Shown here: positions 51,940 through 60,968 of the stretch, piece after piece
Layout: each line of letters starts with the position of its first letter
How positions within the stretch are numbered: the stretch's first letter is position 1
From: an uncultured Flavobacteriales bacterium
Lineage (GTDB): Bacteria; Bacteroidota; Bacteroidia; Flavobacteriales_D; Crocinitomicaceae
Direction: 5' to 3'
Length of the DNA: 64,000 nucleotides
Assembly (NCBI GenBank): GCA_937876195.1
Contig: CALEIK010000025.1
Span: forward strand, 186,001 to 250,000
Program-made: the position numbers and the translations under genes
The notes under the pieces: model-generated
Told to the model about the DNA's origin: nothing
Databases searched by the model: none
The model's input: the letters and a program-made list of their open reading frames with translations, nothing else

Positions 51940-52821
51940 TTATTCAACCATTTCCTTCATTTTTAACATGATACTGTCTCCATAGAGTAAAGGACCAAAA
52001 ACATGTCGCCCATCAATGGTGTAGAGCGATTTTGGTTCGTTGGCTACTTCGTAGAGACGCTCTCCATGTTTGTATGGGATTGTTTTATCCTCCGTACTGT
52101 GAATAATGAGTAAATCCTTTTTATAATTTCTAATGCTTTTTTCTGCACTGTACATTTCGCGTACAAAAATTCGACTTAACACTGGGACGCGATCATTGGC
52201 AATGTCTTTGTGCGAAGAAAATGCGCCTTCAACAATTAAACCATCAATGACTTCCTGATTTTTTGTCCCTACCACTGCAGCCAAGTGTCCTCCCAACGAT
52301 TGACCGTAGATCAACAATTTGTGGTAATGAATGTCTTTTCTACTCAATAGATAATTCAGTCCTTCTTGACCATCTCTGAGTACGTTTTTACGCTTCGATT
52401 TACCTTGTGAAAAACCAAAACCGCTGTAATCAATCATAAATACTTGAAATCCATTTTTTATGAAGGGTTCCATGAGGACGTAGTTATAAACGATATTTCC
52501 AGCATTCCCATGTAAAAAGTAGATCGTAGTTCCGTTGTAGTTTTCCTTCGGTTGAACGAGCCAAGCATTTAGACTATCTCCGTTTGAGTTTTCAAAAAAA
52601 TGATTGTCGATGCGATAAGGTAAGTCCGCAATTTCGTTGTTCGATTGTTTGATGACAGGCGAATAATCCTCCTTAAAAGACAGCGTCAAAGTGTCCTCAA
52701 ATTCCTCCACATATTCGGAGTATGTATCCGTTCTAGTCAATGGGAATGGGTGCAAAAAGATTTTGTTAAAAGCACATGACGAAATAAAAAGGGTAAGCAG
52801 AGAAACGAATACAAGTTTCAT
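51940..52821 (-). CDS. Alpha/beta-hydrolase lipoprotein
   Basis: A 293-residue lipoprotein with a lipobox FISSC at about 13-17. The catalytic triad is recognisable: nucleophile elbow YGQSLGGHLA, Asp in IIHSTEDKTIPY, and His in DGRHVFGPLL. The oxyanion segment is YFLHGNAGNIVYNY. It resembles BEM46/YfhR-like hydrolases. The ATG at 52821 places the lipobox correctly; the extension to 52920 enters the sppA terminator and was rejected. Substrate unknown. Confidence 0.85.
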   Translation of the reverse strand: MKLVFVSLLTLFISSCAFNKIFLHPFPLTRTDTYSEYVEEFEDTLTLSFKEDYSPVIKQSNNEIADLPYRIDNHFFENSNGDSLNAWLVQPKENYNGTTIYFLHGNAGNIVYNYVLMEPFIKNGFQVFMIDYSGFGFSQGKSKRKNVLRDGQEGLNYLLSRKDIHYHKLLIYGQSLGGHLAAVVGTKNQEVIDGLIVEGAFSSHKDIANDRVPVLSRIFVREMYSAEKSIRNYKKDLLIIHSTEDKTIPYKHGERLYEVANEPKSLYTIDGRHVFGPLLYGDSIMLKMKEMVE

Positions 52822-52887
52822 AAATGGAATTTTTCTGAATGAGCTTAAAGGTAAACAAAGATAGACAATCGTGCACATTGCATTATA

Positions 52888-52919
52888 AAAAAAGCGCCCA
52901 CCACTGGCGGACGCTTTCA
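52888..52919 (-). terminator. Terminator of sppA
   Basis: AAAGCG (52893-52898) and CGCTTT (52914-52919), with inner CC/GG pairs, form a GC-rich hairpin. On the minus strand it is followed by a T run (complement of the A run at 52888-52895). Confidence 0.88.
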
Positions 52920-52935
52920 ATCAGTTGAGAATTAA

Positions 52936-54726
52936 TTACTCGATATTAATCTCATAAGGCATTCGCATTTGCATACCTTGGTACGATTCTAATTCCTTCA
53001 ATTGATTGTAGTAATGCATCAATGATTCAGGAATTTCAGGTGTCTTTGTAGATGCTTCAATTTCTTCGCTATCTTCTAGTTGCTCTATAAACTCGGCAAA
53101 TTTATCTTCTTTCACCAATGGGTAGTAGAGTACTTTTGATTCTTTGATACCTGCATTTTTAGCAGCATACGCAATCGCATCTTTCAATCCTCCTAGTTCA
53201 TCCACCAGTCCAACATTCAATGCGTCACGACCTGTCCAAACACGTCCTCTCCCCACAACATTCACTTCTTCTTTAGTCATTCCTCTTCCGTCAGCTACAC
53301 GTTGTTTAAATTGCTCGTAAATATCATCCACGCCTTTTTGAATGATCAACATTTCTTCTTCAGTCAATTTACGATTGGTAGTCATAATCGCATGCTTGTT
53401 CGTTGAGGCTCTGTCGAAGGTAATTCCCAATTTGTTTTCTAACATTTTTCCAGTGTAAGGAATGACGCCAAATACGCCAATTGAACCAGTAATTGTATTT
53501 GCATCAGCGAAAATTCGATCAGCTGGTGCTGCAATATAGTAACCACCCGATGCCGCGACATCTCCCATGGAAACGATCACTTTTTTGGTTTTATTGGTCA
53601 GTTGTACCTCTCTCCAGATTTCATCACTTGCCAATGCGCTACCTCCAGGACTGTTAATTCTAAACACAATCGTTTTGACAGATTTATTTTCACGTGCATC
53701 TCTGAATAATTTACAGATTTCGTCTGAAGTAAGACCCTCACCCGATTTTGCAACACCACCCTCTGCGAGAATGACTGCAACGTTCGGATCATTATTTTTC
53801 ATCAACGCTTGGTCTTGGTAAAAACGTTTCTTAGCGTACTTGCTAAAATTCATCAGTTCCAACATGTCTTCTTTTTCGTTGATTTTCTCGGCTAAAATTG
53901 CCATCACTTCATCACGGTATTTTGTCGCATCAATCAATTTATAGTTCACCGCATCCTCAACACTTTGTACGAGCGCATTTTCTGCAATTCGATCCAATTC
54001 TTCGATGGTCGTTTTTCTATCTTTTGCAATATCCATTCGATATTCCTTCCAGAATTCGGTCATGTAACGTTCGATTTGCACACGTGAAGAGTCACTCATG
54101 TCATTTCTAAAGAATGGTTCAACGGCACTTTTAAAATCGTTGTCAGAACCTCTAATCACCTGCATTTCGACGTCTAGTTTATCCAGTGTTGTTTTGAAGA
54201 AGGCTAACTCAGCTCCCAGTCCCAAAAACTGCATCATGGAAGATGGAAAACCATAACTTTCATTTGCAGCAGATGCGATATAATATTCTTTTTGCGTCAC
54301 CACTTCACCGCTGCTGTAGGCTACAACAAACTTTCCAGATTCTTCAAAATCGTTGATTGCATCTCTAATTTCTTTCGCAGTCGCAAAACCACAACTTAAA
54401 TTGTCAATTTCAATAAAAATCCCCTTGATTTTCTTGTCTTCTTTTGCTGCTTCTAGTCCGTGTAGAATATCTGATAAACCAGCAACGTGATTCATGGTAA
54501 AACTCATAGGATCAAATTCACTGCTTCCTTTTTCACCAATTGGACCATTCAATTGCATGTGAAGTATCGTTTTGTCTTTTACTTCAAAACCTTTGTCCGC
54601 ACTGAAACTACTAATAATTCCACCGATTACTAATAACCAGATGATTAATCCAAGCACGGAAACAATTAGTGCTGCCCATAAACTCGGCCAAAATATTCTT
54701 CCAAATGTTACTTTTCTTTCTGACAT
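52936..54726 (-). CDS. sppA: Signal peptide peptidase SppA, 67-kDa type
   Basis: A 596-residue membrane-anchored Ser-Lys protease with two ClpP-like domains, which degrades cleaved signal peptides. One N-terminal transmembrane helix lies at about 15-40. The catalytic Lys lies in DFKSAVEPFFRND (domain 1) and the nucleophile Ser in GDVAASGGYYIAAPADRI (domain 2), as in the E. coli enzyme. The substrate-binding INSPGGSALASDEI and TGSIGVFG segments are present. Confidence 0.93.
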   Translation of the reverse strand: MSERKVTFGRIFWPSLWAALIVSVLGLIIWLLVIGGIISSFSADKGFEVKDKTILHMQLNGPIGEKGSSEFDPMSFTMNHVAGLSDILHGLEAAKEDKKIKGIFIEIDNLSCGFATAKEIRDAINDFEESGKFVVAYSSGEVVTQKEYYIASAANESYGFPSSMMQFLGLGAELAFFKTTLDKLDVEMQVIRGSDNDFKSAVEPFFRNDMSDSSRVQIERYMTEFWKEYRMDIAKDRKTTIEELDRIAENALVQSVEDAVNYKLIDATKYRDEVMAILAEKINEKEDMLELMNFSKYAKKRFYQDQALMKNNDPNVAVILAEGGVAKSGEGLTSDEICKLFRDARENKSVKTIVFRINSPGGSALASDEIWREVQLTNKTKKVIVSMGDVAASGGYYIAAPADRIFADANTITGSIGVFGVIPYTGKMLENKLGITFDRASTNKHAIMTTNRKLTEEEMLIIQKGVDDIYEQFKQRVADGRGMTKEEVNVVGRGRVWTGRDALNVGLVDELGGLKDAIAYAAKNAGIKESKVLYYPLVKEDKFAEFIEQLEDSEEIEASTKTPEIPESLMHYYNQLKELESYQGMQMRMPYEINIE

Positions 54727-54752
54727 GATAAATTGTATTATAAGTTGAAGTT

Positions 54753-54760
54753 CAAAAGTA
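54753..54760 (-). promoter_or_regulatory. -7 box of sppA
   Basis: Minus-strand TACTTTTG, an exact TAnnTTTG match, 26 nt before the sppA start codon. No -33 box at ideal spacing is evident. Confidence 0.5.
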
Positions 54761-54937
54761 AATCAATAAAGTAAAAAGAACTTATGTTAAAGTATAGGTG
54801 GCAAATTCAACTGGTTGAGTGAATTAATTTTACGGATGGATGATGATGATCTTTCACCAATTCACGAGAAATAAATGGGTTAAACAGCACCAATTTTTCA
54901 TAATTTATGGCTAAATTGCGTTCTAAACTAGAGAACT

Positions 54938-57289
54938 ATGAAATTATTATTATCAACGTTGATGCTTTTTAGCGTCCACATGTTGTTTGCACAAAACTAC
55001 TCAAAAGTAAAAATTTACACAGATCATGAAGGCTTACAAAAACTAGCAGAACTAGGAGTCGGAGTGGATCATGGTGAAAGCAAGCAGAACACCTTTTTTA
55101 TTAGCGATTTTTCTGAAGAAGAAATTGAAATCATTGCCACACAAGGTTACATGTTTGAAATTCTTATTGATGATGTAAAGACCTATTACAGGGAGCGTAA
55201 TGAAAACGCGCAGTATGATGCGAAAAATGCCAACTGTAGTTCTGGAAGTAGCGGTAGTTCTTTACCGACAGTTCCAGCCAACTTTGAAACTGATCCTGGA
55301 TCTTACGCAGGATTTTATCGTTACCAAGAGATGTTGGATGAGCTTGATGCGATGGCGGCACAGTATCCGAATTTAATTTCTGTAAAGGCACCGATTTCTA
55401 CGTTTCAGACATGGGAAGGAAGACCAATTTATCACGTGAAGATTTCGGACAATCCAGGAACTGATGAAGCATCTGAGCCAAAGGTGTTGTATTCAGCAAT
55501 CCATCACGCGCGTGAACCTATGAGTATGTCACAAACGATTTTTTACATGTGGTATTTGTTGGAAAACTATGCAACGAGCGAAGAAATTCAGTTTTTGGTG
55601 GACAACACTGAAATGTATTTTGTGCCTTGTTTGAATCCTGATGGATACATTCACAATGAATCAAACGACCCGAATGGTTTTGGAATGCACAGAAAGAATA
55701 AAAACCCAAGTATTGGCTCAACGAATCCAGGGGTTGACTTGAATAGAAACTATTCGTACGGTTGGAATACAACTGGAGTGAGTGGAGACGAAAATAGCGA
55801 CGTTTTCCCAGGAACAAGTGAGTTTTCTGAACCAGAAACCCAAGCAATGCAATGGTTGGTAGAAAGTGTAGGTTTTACATCAGCATTCAATGCGCATACG
55901 TATGGCAACACCCTACTTTATCCAATTGGTACAACAACTGCGGAGTTTGCGGATCATCATGATTATTTCTCGGACCTTTCTGGACACATGTGTTCGCAAA
56001 ACGGTTATTTCCCGCAGAAAAGTTCAGGACTCTATCCAGCTTCGGGAGATTCTGACGATTACATGTACAAAGTGGACGTTGGTGTTGGGATGAAGGATAC
56101 AATTTTTGCAATGACTCCAGAAATCGGAACGGGATTTTGGCCTGCTGCCTCTGAGGTGATACCAACCTGCCAGGAGATGGTGTTTCCAAATTTAGTATTG
56201 TCACACATGACGCATCAATACTATACAACGAACGACACTGATGCAAATACAATTGCAACGATGACAGGAAATTTTAACCATGAAGTATTGCGTCTAGGAT
56301 TAGAAGATGGAGATGTGACCATTTCCATTGAACCATTATTGAACATTCAATCCGTAGGAGCAGATGTCCTGTATAACCTTGATTTGCGTCAATCTTCAAC
56401 GGGAGCCATATCCTATGTTTTAGATCCATCGATTCAATTTGGCGATGAAGTACGCTACATTCTAAAAACTGAGTATGTGGATTGGACGAGAAGAGATACC
56501 ATTGTAAAAACCTATGGAGCAATCACTTTGCAAGAATTTGACGATGCTTCAAATACGACAAACTGGACCGGAGATTGGAATTCAACAACGTCAACCTTTT
56601 ACTCTGCGTCATCCTGTTTTACAGATAGCCCATTTGGAAATTATCAGAACGATGCCAACAGAGTTTACGAGTACAACAATGCCATAGATCTTACAAATGC
56701 TACTGCTGCGATGATTTCGTATTATGCAAAATGGGAAATTGAAGCAGACTATGATTATTGCCAGTTTCAAGTTTCAACCGATGGTGGTAATAGCTGGGTT
56801 GGTCAATGTGGAAATTATACTGTTGAGGGAACAAGCGCAAATGGAAGCGCTCAACCCGATGGAGAACCAGTATACGAAGGTTTTCAAACTTCATGGGTAT
56901 TGGAAGAAATCTCGCTGAGTGACTATATCGGACAAGTAATCAATGTACGTTTTCAGCTAGAATCGGATGGTGGTGTTAGAGAAGACGGTTTTTTCTTTGA
57001 TGATTTCAGCGTTGCCTACAATCTTGATGTTGCGGGTGTTGAAGAGGAATCAATTCAAATGAAAATGTTCCCCAACCCAGCGACAGATATGGTGACGATC
57101 AGTCTCTCTAAAGTGATTTCTTCTGGAGAAGTAAAGATTTTCGATCAATCAGGTAAGGTTGTACTTGAGAAAGTGGTGGATGGAGAAACGAACCAAATTG
57201 AGCTAGCCGTTGATGGGTTGAAGCAAGGTATTTATACTGTGCATCTAGGTGAATTCGCACAACCTGCGAAATTGGTGGTGATGTACTAG
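54938..57289 (+). CDS. T9SS-exported M14 zinc carboxypeptidase
   Basis: A 783-residue secreted protein. After the signal peptide (1-18) comes a short propeptide-like domain, then an M14 carboxypeptidase (about 120-420): zinc ligands H190 and E193 in HHAREP, a third His in FNAHTYGNTL, substrate-binding segments around NRNYSYGW, and catalytic Glu in MTPEIGTGFW. A MAM- or jelly-roll-like domain (about 530-690) follows. The C-terminal 75 residues (MKMFPNPATDMVTISL onward) are a type A T9SS sorting domain. Likely a cell-surface or released peptidase for nutrient scavenging. Confidence 0.92.
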   Translation: MKLLLSTLMLFSVHMLFAQNYSKVKIYTDHEGLQKLAELGVGVDHGESKQNTFFISDFSEEEIEIIATQGYMFEILIDDVKTYYRERNENAQYDAKNANCSSGSSGSSLPTVPANFETDPGSYAGFYRYQEMLDELDAMAAQYPNLISVKAPISTFQTWEGRPIYHVKISDNPGTDEASEPKVLYSAIHHAREPMSMSQTIFYMWYLLENYATSEEIQFLVDNTEMYFVPCLNPDGYIHNESNDPNGFGMHRKNKNPSIGSTNPGVDLNRNYSYGWNTTGVSGDENSDVFPGTSEFSEPETQAMQWLVESVGFTSAFNAHTYGNTLLYPIGTTTAEFADHHDYFSDLSGHMCSQNGYFPQKSSGLYPASGDSDDYMYKVDVGVGMKDTIFAMTPEIGTGFWPAASEVIPTCQEMVFPNLVLSHMTHQYYTTNDTDANTIATMTGNFNHEVLRLGLEDGDVTISIEPLLNIQSVGADVLYNLDLRQSSTGAISYVLDPSIQFGDEVRYILKTEYVDWTRRDTIVKTYGAITLQEFDDASNTTNWTGDWNSTTSTFYSASSCFTDSPFGNYQNDANRVYEYNNAIDLTNATAAMISYYAKWEIEADYDYCQFQVSTDGGNSWVGQCGNYTVEGTSANGSAQPDGEPVYEGFQTSWVLEEISLSDYIGQVINVRFQLESDGGVREDGFFFDDFSVAYNLDVAGVEEESIQMKMFPNPATDMVTISLSKVISSGEVKIFDQSGKVVLEKVVDGETNQIELAVDGLKQGIYTVHLGEFAQPAKLVVMY

Positions 57290-57296
57290 GAATGTG

Positions 57297-57311
57297 CCGC
57301 ACGCTGTGCGG
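57297..57311. repeat. Triloop palindrome CCGCAC-GCT-GTGCGG
   Basis: A perfect 6-bp GC-rich stem with a GCT loop, starting 8 bp after the M14 peptidase stop codon. It is the first of three 15-bp palindromes of the same geometry in this tract. Confidence 0.85.
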
Positions 57312-57327
57312 AGTTGATTAGATATGT

Positions 57328-57360
57328 AAATAACCCAAAGCTTTTGGCTTTGGGTTATTT
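57328..57360 (+). terminator. Terminator of the M14 carboxypeptidase gene
   Basis: AAATAACCCAAAGC (57328-57341) pairs perfectly with GCTTTGGGTTATTT (57347-57360), a 14-bp stem around a TTTTG loop, and T-rich sequence follows. Confidence 0.9.
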
Positions 57361-57365
57361 ATGTT

Positions 57366-57380
57366 TAGCGCTCCGCGCTA
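57366..57380. repeat. Triloop palindrome TAGCGC-TCC-GCGCTA
   Basis: A perfect 6-bp stem with a 3-nt loop directly after the terminator. It shares TAGC...GCTA ends with the palindrome at 57481-57495. Confidence 0.85.
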
Positions 57381-57480
57381 GTAGGGGTAGGGTTTAACAC
57401 GAAGTGATTTGTTTTGCATGCTTTGCTTCTTATTTTGAGAGATCTCATGGAGATTTGGCTAATAAATAGATATAGCACTA

Positions 57481-57495
57481 TAGCACAGAGTGCTA
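57481..57495. repeat. Triloop palindrome TAGCAC-AGA-GTGCTA
   Basis: A perfect 6-bp stem with an AGA loop, preceded by a partial copy (ATAGCACTA). Confidence 0.85.
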
Positions 57496-57501
57496 CACCA
57501 T

Positions 57502-57533
57502 GGTTAACCGTCAGCCATAGCTGACGGTTAACC
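57502..57533. repeat. REP-like palindrome, 14-bp perfect stem with CATA loop
   Basis: GGTTAACCGTCAGC (57502-57515) and its exact complement (57520-57533) flank CATA. No T run follows, so it is unlike a simple terminator and more like a REP element. Confidence 0.88.
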
Positions 57534-57625
57534 GCCCCCGCGCATCATATCCCGGAGGGCTACACAAAACTCCCGTCGTTCAATTAGTTTAACAAAACCT
57601 TAAAATAGGTATATCGAAAAAAAAC

Positions 57626-57633
57626 TAACTTTG
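57626..57633 (+). promoter_or_regulatory. -7 box of pafA
   Basis: TAACTTTG, an exact TAnnTTTG match, 17 nt before the ATG at 57651. The -33 element is not obvious. Confidence 0.55.
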
Positions 57634-57650
57634 AGTAAAAATTCCAAACA

Positions 57651-59291
57651 ATGAGAATACTCCTTAGCACTGTCATTTTATTTACCTGCATTTCAATTAG
57701 TCACAGCCAACAAGAGAAGTCACCAAAATTGGTAGTTGGAATTGTAGTAGATCAAATGTGTTACGAGTATTTGTACCGGTATTACGATCGATTTGAAGAA
57801 GGTGGTTTTAAACTGCTTATGAACGCAGGGGCAAATTGTCGAAATACGAATTTTAATTACATTCCAACCTACACTGGACCAGGTCATGCGTCCATTTACA
57901 CAGGAACGACGCCGAGCAATCACGGAATTGTAGGGAATGATTGGTACGATAGAACAACAGGCGCTGGAGTGAACTGCGTGGATGATTCTTTGGTGCAATC
58001 TGTTGGGACGGATTCCGACGATGGGGAATTTTCTCCACGTAATTTAAAATCGAACACGATTACCGATCAATTGAAATTAACCTATCCAAATGCGAAGGTA
58101 GTTTCGATGTCGATAAAGAACAGGGGCGCAATTTTACCGGGTGGACATTTAAGCGACGGTTCGTATTGGTACGATTATGCAACGGGAAAATTCATTACGA
58201 GCACTTTCTTTAAAGATCAACTTCCTGCTTGGGTAGAAAAGTTTAATGGGAAGAATGAAGTCGAAAATTATTTAAAACAAGACTGGACGACCTATTATCC
58301 AATCGAGAGTTATGTGGCAAGTGGACCTGACGATTCACCTTATGAGCATTTGTTGGGTGGAAAAACCAAGCCGATTTTCCCGTATAAATTGAGTGAAATG
58401 TTGAACGGTGGAAACGGCTACAGTTTGTTTACCTACACGCCCTTTGCGAATACTTATTTGACCGATTTTGCGATTGCTTCTATTGAAAGCGAACAACTTG
58501 GAAAAGACAATCAAACGGATATGTTGTGCATTAGCTATTCAACGCCTGATATGATCGGTCACGCATTTGGACCACAATCGGTGGAGATTGAAGACACGTA
58601 CATTCGTTTGGATCAGGACTTAAAGAAATTGCTTGCTGCCCTTGAGCAAAAAGTAGGGAAGGGGGAGTTTACACTTTTCATAACGGCAGACCATGCGGTG
58701 GTGCCTGTTCCTCAATTGTTGATCGATAAAAAACTTCCAGGAGGTTATTTTTTCATGGGAGAAAAGATGGCCCAGCTTCGTGAGACATCGCTTGATGAGT
58801 ACGATGCTGACTTGATCTTAACGGAAGAAAATTTAAACATCTACTTGAACCACGAGCGCATCGATTCACTCGGATTGACAGTTGATGAGGTGGCTAAATT
58901 TGTTGCGCATGAAATTCAACAATGGGAAAATGTGAAACGTGTGTTTACAGCAGAGGAACTTTATCATTCGTATATGGATGATGAATGGACGGACATGGTG
59001 CGCAAAGGATATCACCATGCAGAAAGTGGAGATGTGGTTTTTATCACTGAACCAGGCTACTTGCCAACTTCAGCGGATTCTGAATCTGCGAGAAAGGGGA
59101 CAAGTCACGGTTCTGCATTTAGTTACGACACACACGTTCCGCTGATTTGGTATGGAAAGAATGTCAAAGCACAAGAAATTTACAGAAACGTAATGATTAC
59201 AGACATTGTGGCGACGTTAACACACATGTTGTACGTGCAGAATCCAAGTGTGATGACAGGTAAGCCGATTGTTGAGGTATTGGGAGATTAG
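57651..59291 (+). CDS. pafA: PafA-type alkaline phosphatase
   Basis: A 546-residue periplasmic phosphomonoesterase of the alkaline phosphatase superfamily, with signal peptide MRILLSTVILFTCISISHS. Key residues match the characterised flavobacterial PafA with a constant offset: metal ligand D34, nucleophile T75 in YTGPGHAS, phosphate-contacting N96 (GNDWYD), and K156/R158 (SIKNRGA), the pair that marks monoesterase rather than diesterase activity. Metal sites continue in SYSTPDMIGHAFGP and ITADHAVVP. PafA frees phosphate from many organic esters and in some Bacteroidota is independent of phosphate control. Confidence 0.94.
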   Translation: MRILLSTVILFTCISISHSQQEKSPKLVVGIVVDQMCYEYLYRYYDRFEEGGFKLLMNAGANCRNTNFNYIPTYTGPGHASIYTGTTPSNHGIVGNDWYDRTTGAGVNCVDDSLVQSVGTDSDDGEFSPRNLKSNTITDQLKLTYPNAKVVSMSIKNRGAILPGGHLSDGSYWYDYATGKFITSTFFKDQLPAWVEKFNGKNEVENYLKQDWTTYYPIESYVASGPDDSPYEHLLGGKTKPIFPYKLSEMLNGGNGYSLFTYTPFANTYLTDFAIASIESEQLGKDNQTDMLCISYSTPDMIGHAFGPQSVEIEDTYIRLDQDLKKLLAALEQKVGKGEFTLFITADHAVVPVPQLLIDKKLPGGYFFMGEKMAQLRETSLDEYDADLILTEENLNIYLNHERIDSLGLTVDEVAKFVAHEIQQWENVKRVFTAEELYHSYMDDEWTDMVRKGYHHAESGDVVFITEPGYLPTSADSESARKGTSHGSAFSYDTHVPLIWYGKNVKAQEIYRNVMITDIVATLTHMLYVQNPSVMTGKPIVEVLGD

Positions 59292-59313
59292 TCAATAACA
59301 CCCCTCATTCTAG

Positions 59314-59380
59314 CGAATGACTTTTGAGTTATGAATGAGATTTTTTGTACATTGGAATGCAAAAATAGATAATGGGAATA
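59314..59380 (+). repeat. Cassette leader repeat, copy A (promoter-like)
   Basis: A 67-bp direct repeat, 65/67 identical to 60819-60885. It contains TTTTG (59322-59326) and, 21 nt later, TACATTGG (59348-59355), close to the Bacteroidota promoter TTTG-N19-TAnnTTTG. A short hairpin AAACCA/TGGTTT (59380-59393) and the inverted-repeat arm follow. Confidence 0.85.
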
Positions 59381-59400
59381 AACCAGTTGGTTTGTTCGCA

Positions 59401-59411
59401 TGTTATGCATA
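59401..59411 (+). repeat. Cassette 1 inverted repeat, left arm TGTTATGCATA
   Basis: The exact complement, TATGCATAACA, lies at 60119-60129 just after the ORF stop. It is preceded by TTCGCA, as in cassette 2 (60923-60928). Confidence 0.85.
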
Positions 59412-59420
59412 AAGAAACCT

Positions 59421-60116
59421 ATGTACAGAATATTCATTTTATTTTTAATCGTCTCAACATATTTGCCAAGCTGTATTTCTCCAGAGTCTAGAGAACAAAG
59501 TGAAAAAGACTTAATTTATTTAGCTGGAGAAAAACATGACTCAGGAGAATATAGAGAATCTATAGAAATTCTTAACAACGCGATTAAACTTGACCCAGAA
59601 AACATCCTTGCCTACATAAACAGGGCAGCTTCCAAAACAAAACTCAAAGATATTGATGGCGCAATTAAAGATTGTGAGAAAGTTGTCGATTTAGACCCGA
59701 AAAATATGTTAGCGCATTTCAATCTTGGCCAACATTTCGAAACTAAAGAGAATTACGAAAAGGCAATTGAGCATTACACCTATGCTGAAAGTGCGAACCG
59801 CTCAGCTCCGAAAATTAAACTTATTGTAACTAATCCAGATGGCTCGTCTAATGAAGGTCCAGATTATTCAATTGCAATTGGCGACATTTCTTATTATAGA
59901 GCAATGGCTTATATGAAAAACAATAATTTTGAAGAAGCAATAATAGATTTAGACTTTTGTGTTGGTATTGATTATTTCTTAGATTACTGTTTTTGTCGTC
60001 TGGGTGAGTGTTACGAAAAATTAGGCAATCAAAAAGAAGCCTGTAAATATTTTATTATGTCTCAAGAAAAAGGATTTAATGAGGCAGACTCACTATATTC
60101 AAAGTATTGTAAATGA
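59421..60116 (+). CDS. TPR lipoprotein, cassette 1
   Basis: A 231-residue lipoprotein starting MYRIFILFLIVSTYLPSC. At least three TPR units follow (AGEKHDSGEYRESIEILNNAIKLDPENILAYINRA, DGAIKDCEKVVDLDPKNMLAHFNLG, ENYEKAIEHYTYAES) and another near the C-terminus (CRLGECYEKLGNQKEACKYF). TPRs bind partner proteins; the partner is unknown. An ATG at 59400 overlaps the inverted repeat and precedes the signal peptide, so 59421 was chosen. The ORF sits within the arms at 59401-59411 and 60119-60129. Confidence 0.8.
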   Translation: MYRIFILFLIVSTYLPSCISPESREQSEKDLIYLAGEKHDSGEYRESIEILNNAIKLDPENILAYINRAASKTKLKDIDGAIKDCEKVVDLDPKNMLAHFNLGQHFETKENYEKAIEHYTYAESANRSAPKIKLIVTNPDGSSNEGPDYSIAIGDISYYRAMAYMKNNNFEEAIIDLDFCVGIDYFLDYCFCRLGECYEKLGNQKEACKYFIMSQEKGFNEADSLYSKYCK

Positions 60117-60118
60117 AA

Positions 60119-60129
60119 TATGCATAACA
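60119..60129 (+). repeat. Cassette 1 inverted repeat, right arm TATGCATAACA
   Basis: Starts 2 nt after the TGA stop of the TPR gene. The following bases, CGGTCTAA, resemble those after the cassette 2 arm (TGCTGTAA), giving the shared pattern CATAACAyGsTsTAA. Confidence 0.85.
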
Positions 60130-60213
60130 CGGTCTAAAACACTTAAACCAGCCAACCTAATCGTTTTTTGTGTATTTTGGGCAAGCGTCATTACCAATAG
60201 ACTATTTCAAACC

Positions 60214-60753
60214 ATGTCACAAAAACAAGAATTTGAATTGGAGTTTGTAAGATTCTTTAAGCAAACTTTTTTTATATTTTTATTCATTATTGGCCACCTT
60301 TTGGTAATTTATTTTACTGTGCCATTATTGGATGATAAATTCACTTATTTTGACTTTGTTTTCTATTTCATATTCTTAATAGGCATACTTACTTTTCCAT
60401 CGGTGTATATGTTAATGAACTATTTAAAGTATTCCGTACATAAAAAGATTACCATAACAACAGAAGGAATTACCTTAATAAACAAAAAAACTGGTGAGAA
60501 AAATTTCGTTCAAAAAAAACGATTCAAAAAAGTACACTATTTCTCAAATGATGGTTTTTTGAATAGACTCCCATGGGTTTTCCATGAACATGTGATTATT
60601 GAAATTGAAGGACGAGAACCAGTTGTAATAACGTCTTACATTGCAGACATATCTTCATTGAGTGTTGATGCTCTAATTAATGGGTATTTTAGAGGAGCAG
60701 ACTCAGCTAGAACAAAATCTATGTTTGAACCAATTAATGTAAGTAGGTTATAG
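60214..60753 (+). CDS. Small membrane protein, possibly YcxB-like
   Basis: A 179-residue protein starting MSQKQEFELEFVRFFKQTFF, with two transmembrane helices (about 18-40 and 50-72) and then a soluble beta-rich domain (KITITTEGITLINKKTGEKNFVQKKRFKKVHYF...FHEHVIIEIEGREPVVI). This layout resembles YcxB-like or bacterial PH-like membrane proteins. The ATG at 60214 is used since the frame upstream overlaps cassette 1. The ORF lies between the two cassette modules and has no inverted-repeat pair of its own. Confidence 0.65.
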   Translation: MSQKQEFELEFVRFFKQTFFIFLFIIGHLLVIYFTVPLLDDKFTYFDFVFYFIFLIGILTFPSVYMLMNYLKYSVHKKITITTEGITLINKKTGEKNFVQKKRFKKVHYFSNDGFLNRLPWVFHEHVIIEIEGREPVVITSYIADISSLSVDALINGYFRGADSARTKSMFEPINVSRL

Positions 60754-60818
60754 TACGACCTACCCTCTTCAATTGAGAGATCAATGTCATAATTAATGGT
60801 TTAACAATTGACTATTAC

Positions 60819-60885
60819 CGAATGGCTTTTGAGTTATGAAAGAGATTTTTTGTACATTGGAATGCAAAAATAGATAATGGGAATA
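60819..60885 (+). repeat. Cassette leader repeat, copy B (promoter-like)
   Basis: A second copy of the 67-bp leader, differing from copy A at two positions. It is followed by a hairpin (ACTAC at 60887-60891 with GTAGT at 60909-60913) and by the inverted-repeat arm of cassette 2. Confidence 0.85.
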
Positions 60886-60925
60886 GACTACATTCCGTAA
60901 AGGCGGGAGTAGTTGTGGTTTTTTC

Positions 60926-60939
60926 GCATGTTATGGTTA
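60926..60939 (+). repeat. Cassette 2 inverted repeat, left arm GCATGTTATGGTTA
   Basis: The perfect 14-bp complement lies at 61575-61588. The outer part GCATGTTATG is shared with cassette 1; the inner GTTA differs from cassette 1 (CATA). Confidence 0.88.
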
Positions 60940-60968
60940 ATAGAATATAAAAATTAAAAAATTGAAAC

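Larger units (their letters stand above)
57290..57650. other. 361-bp intergenic tract dense in palindromes
   Basis: No coding sequence is supported. It contains five hairpins (57297-57311, 57328-57360, 57366-57380, 57481-57495, 57502-57533) and a -7 box for pafA at 57626-57633. Three of the hairpins share a 6-bp stem with a 3-nt loop. Confidence 0.8.

Noticed and set aside
59400..59420. Start of the TPR gene at the ATG at 59400
   Set aside because: It lies within the inverted-repeat arm and would put seven residues before a good lipoprotein signal peptide.
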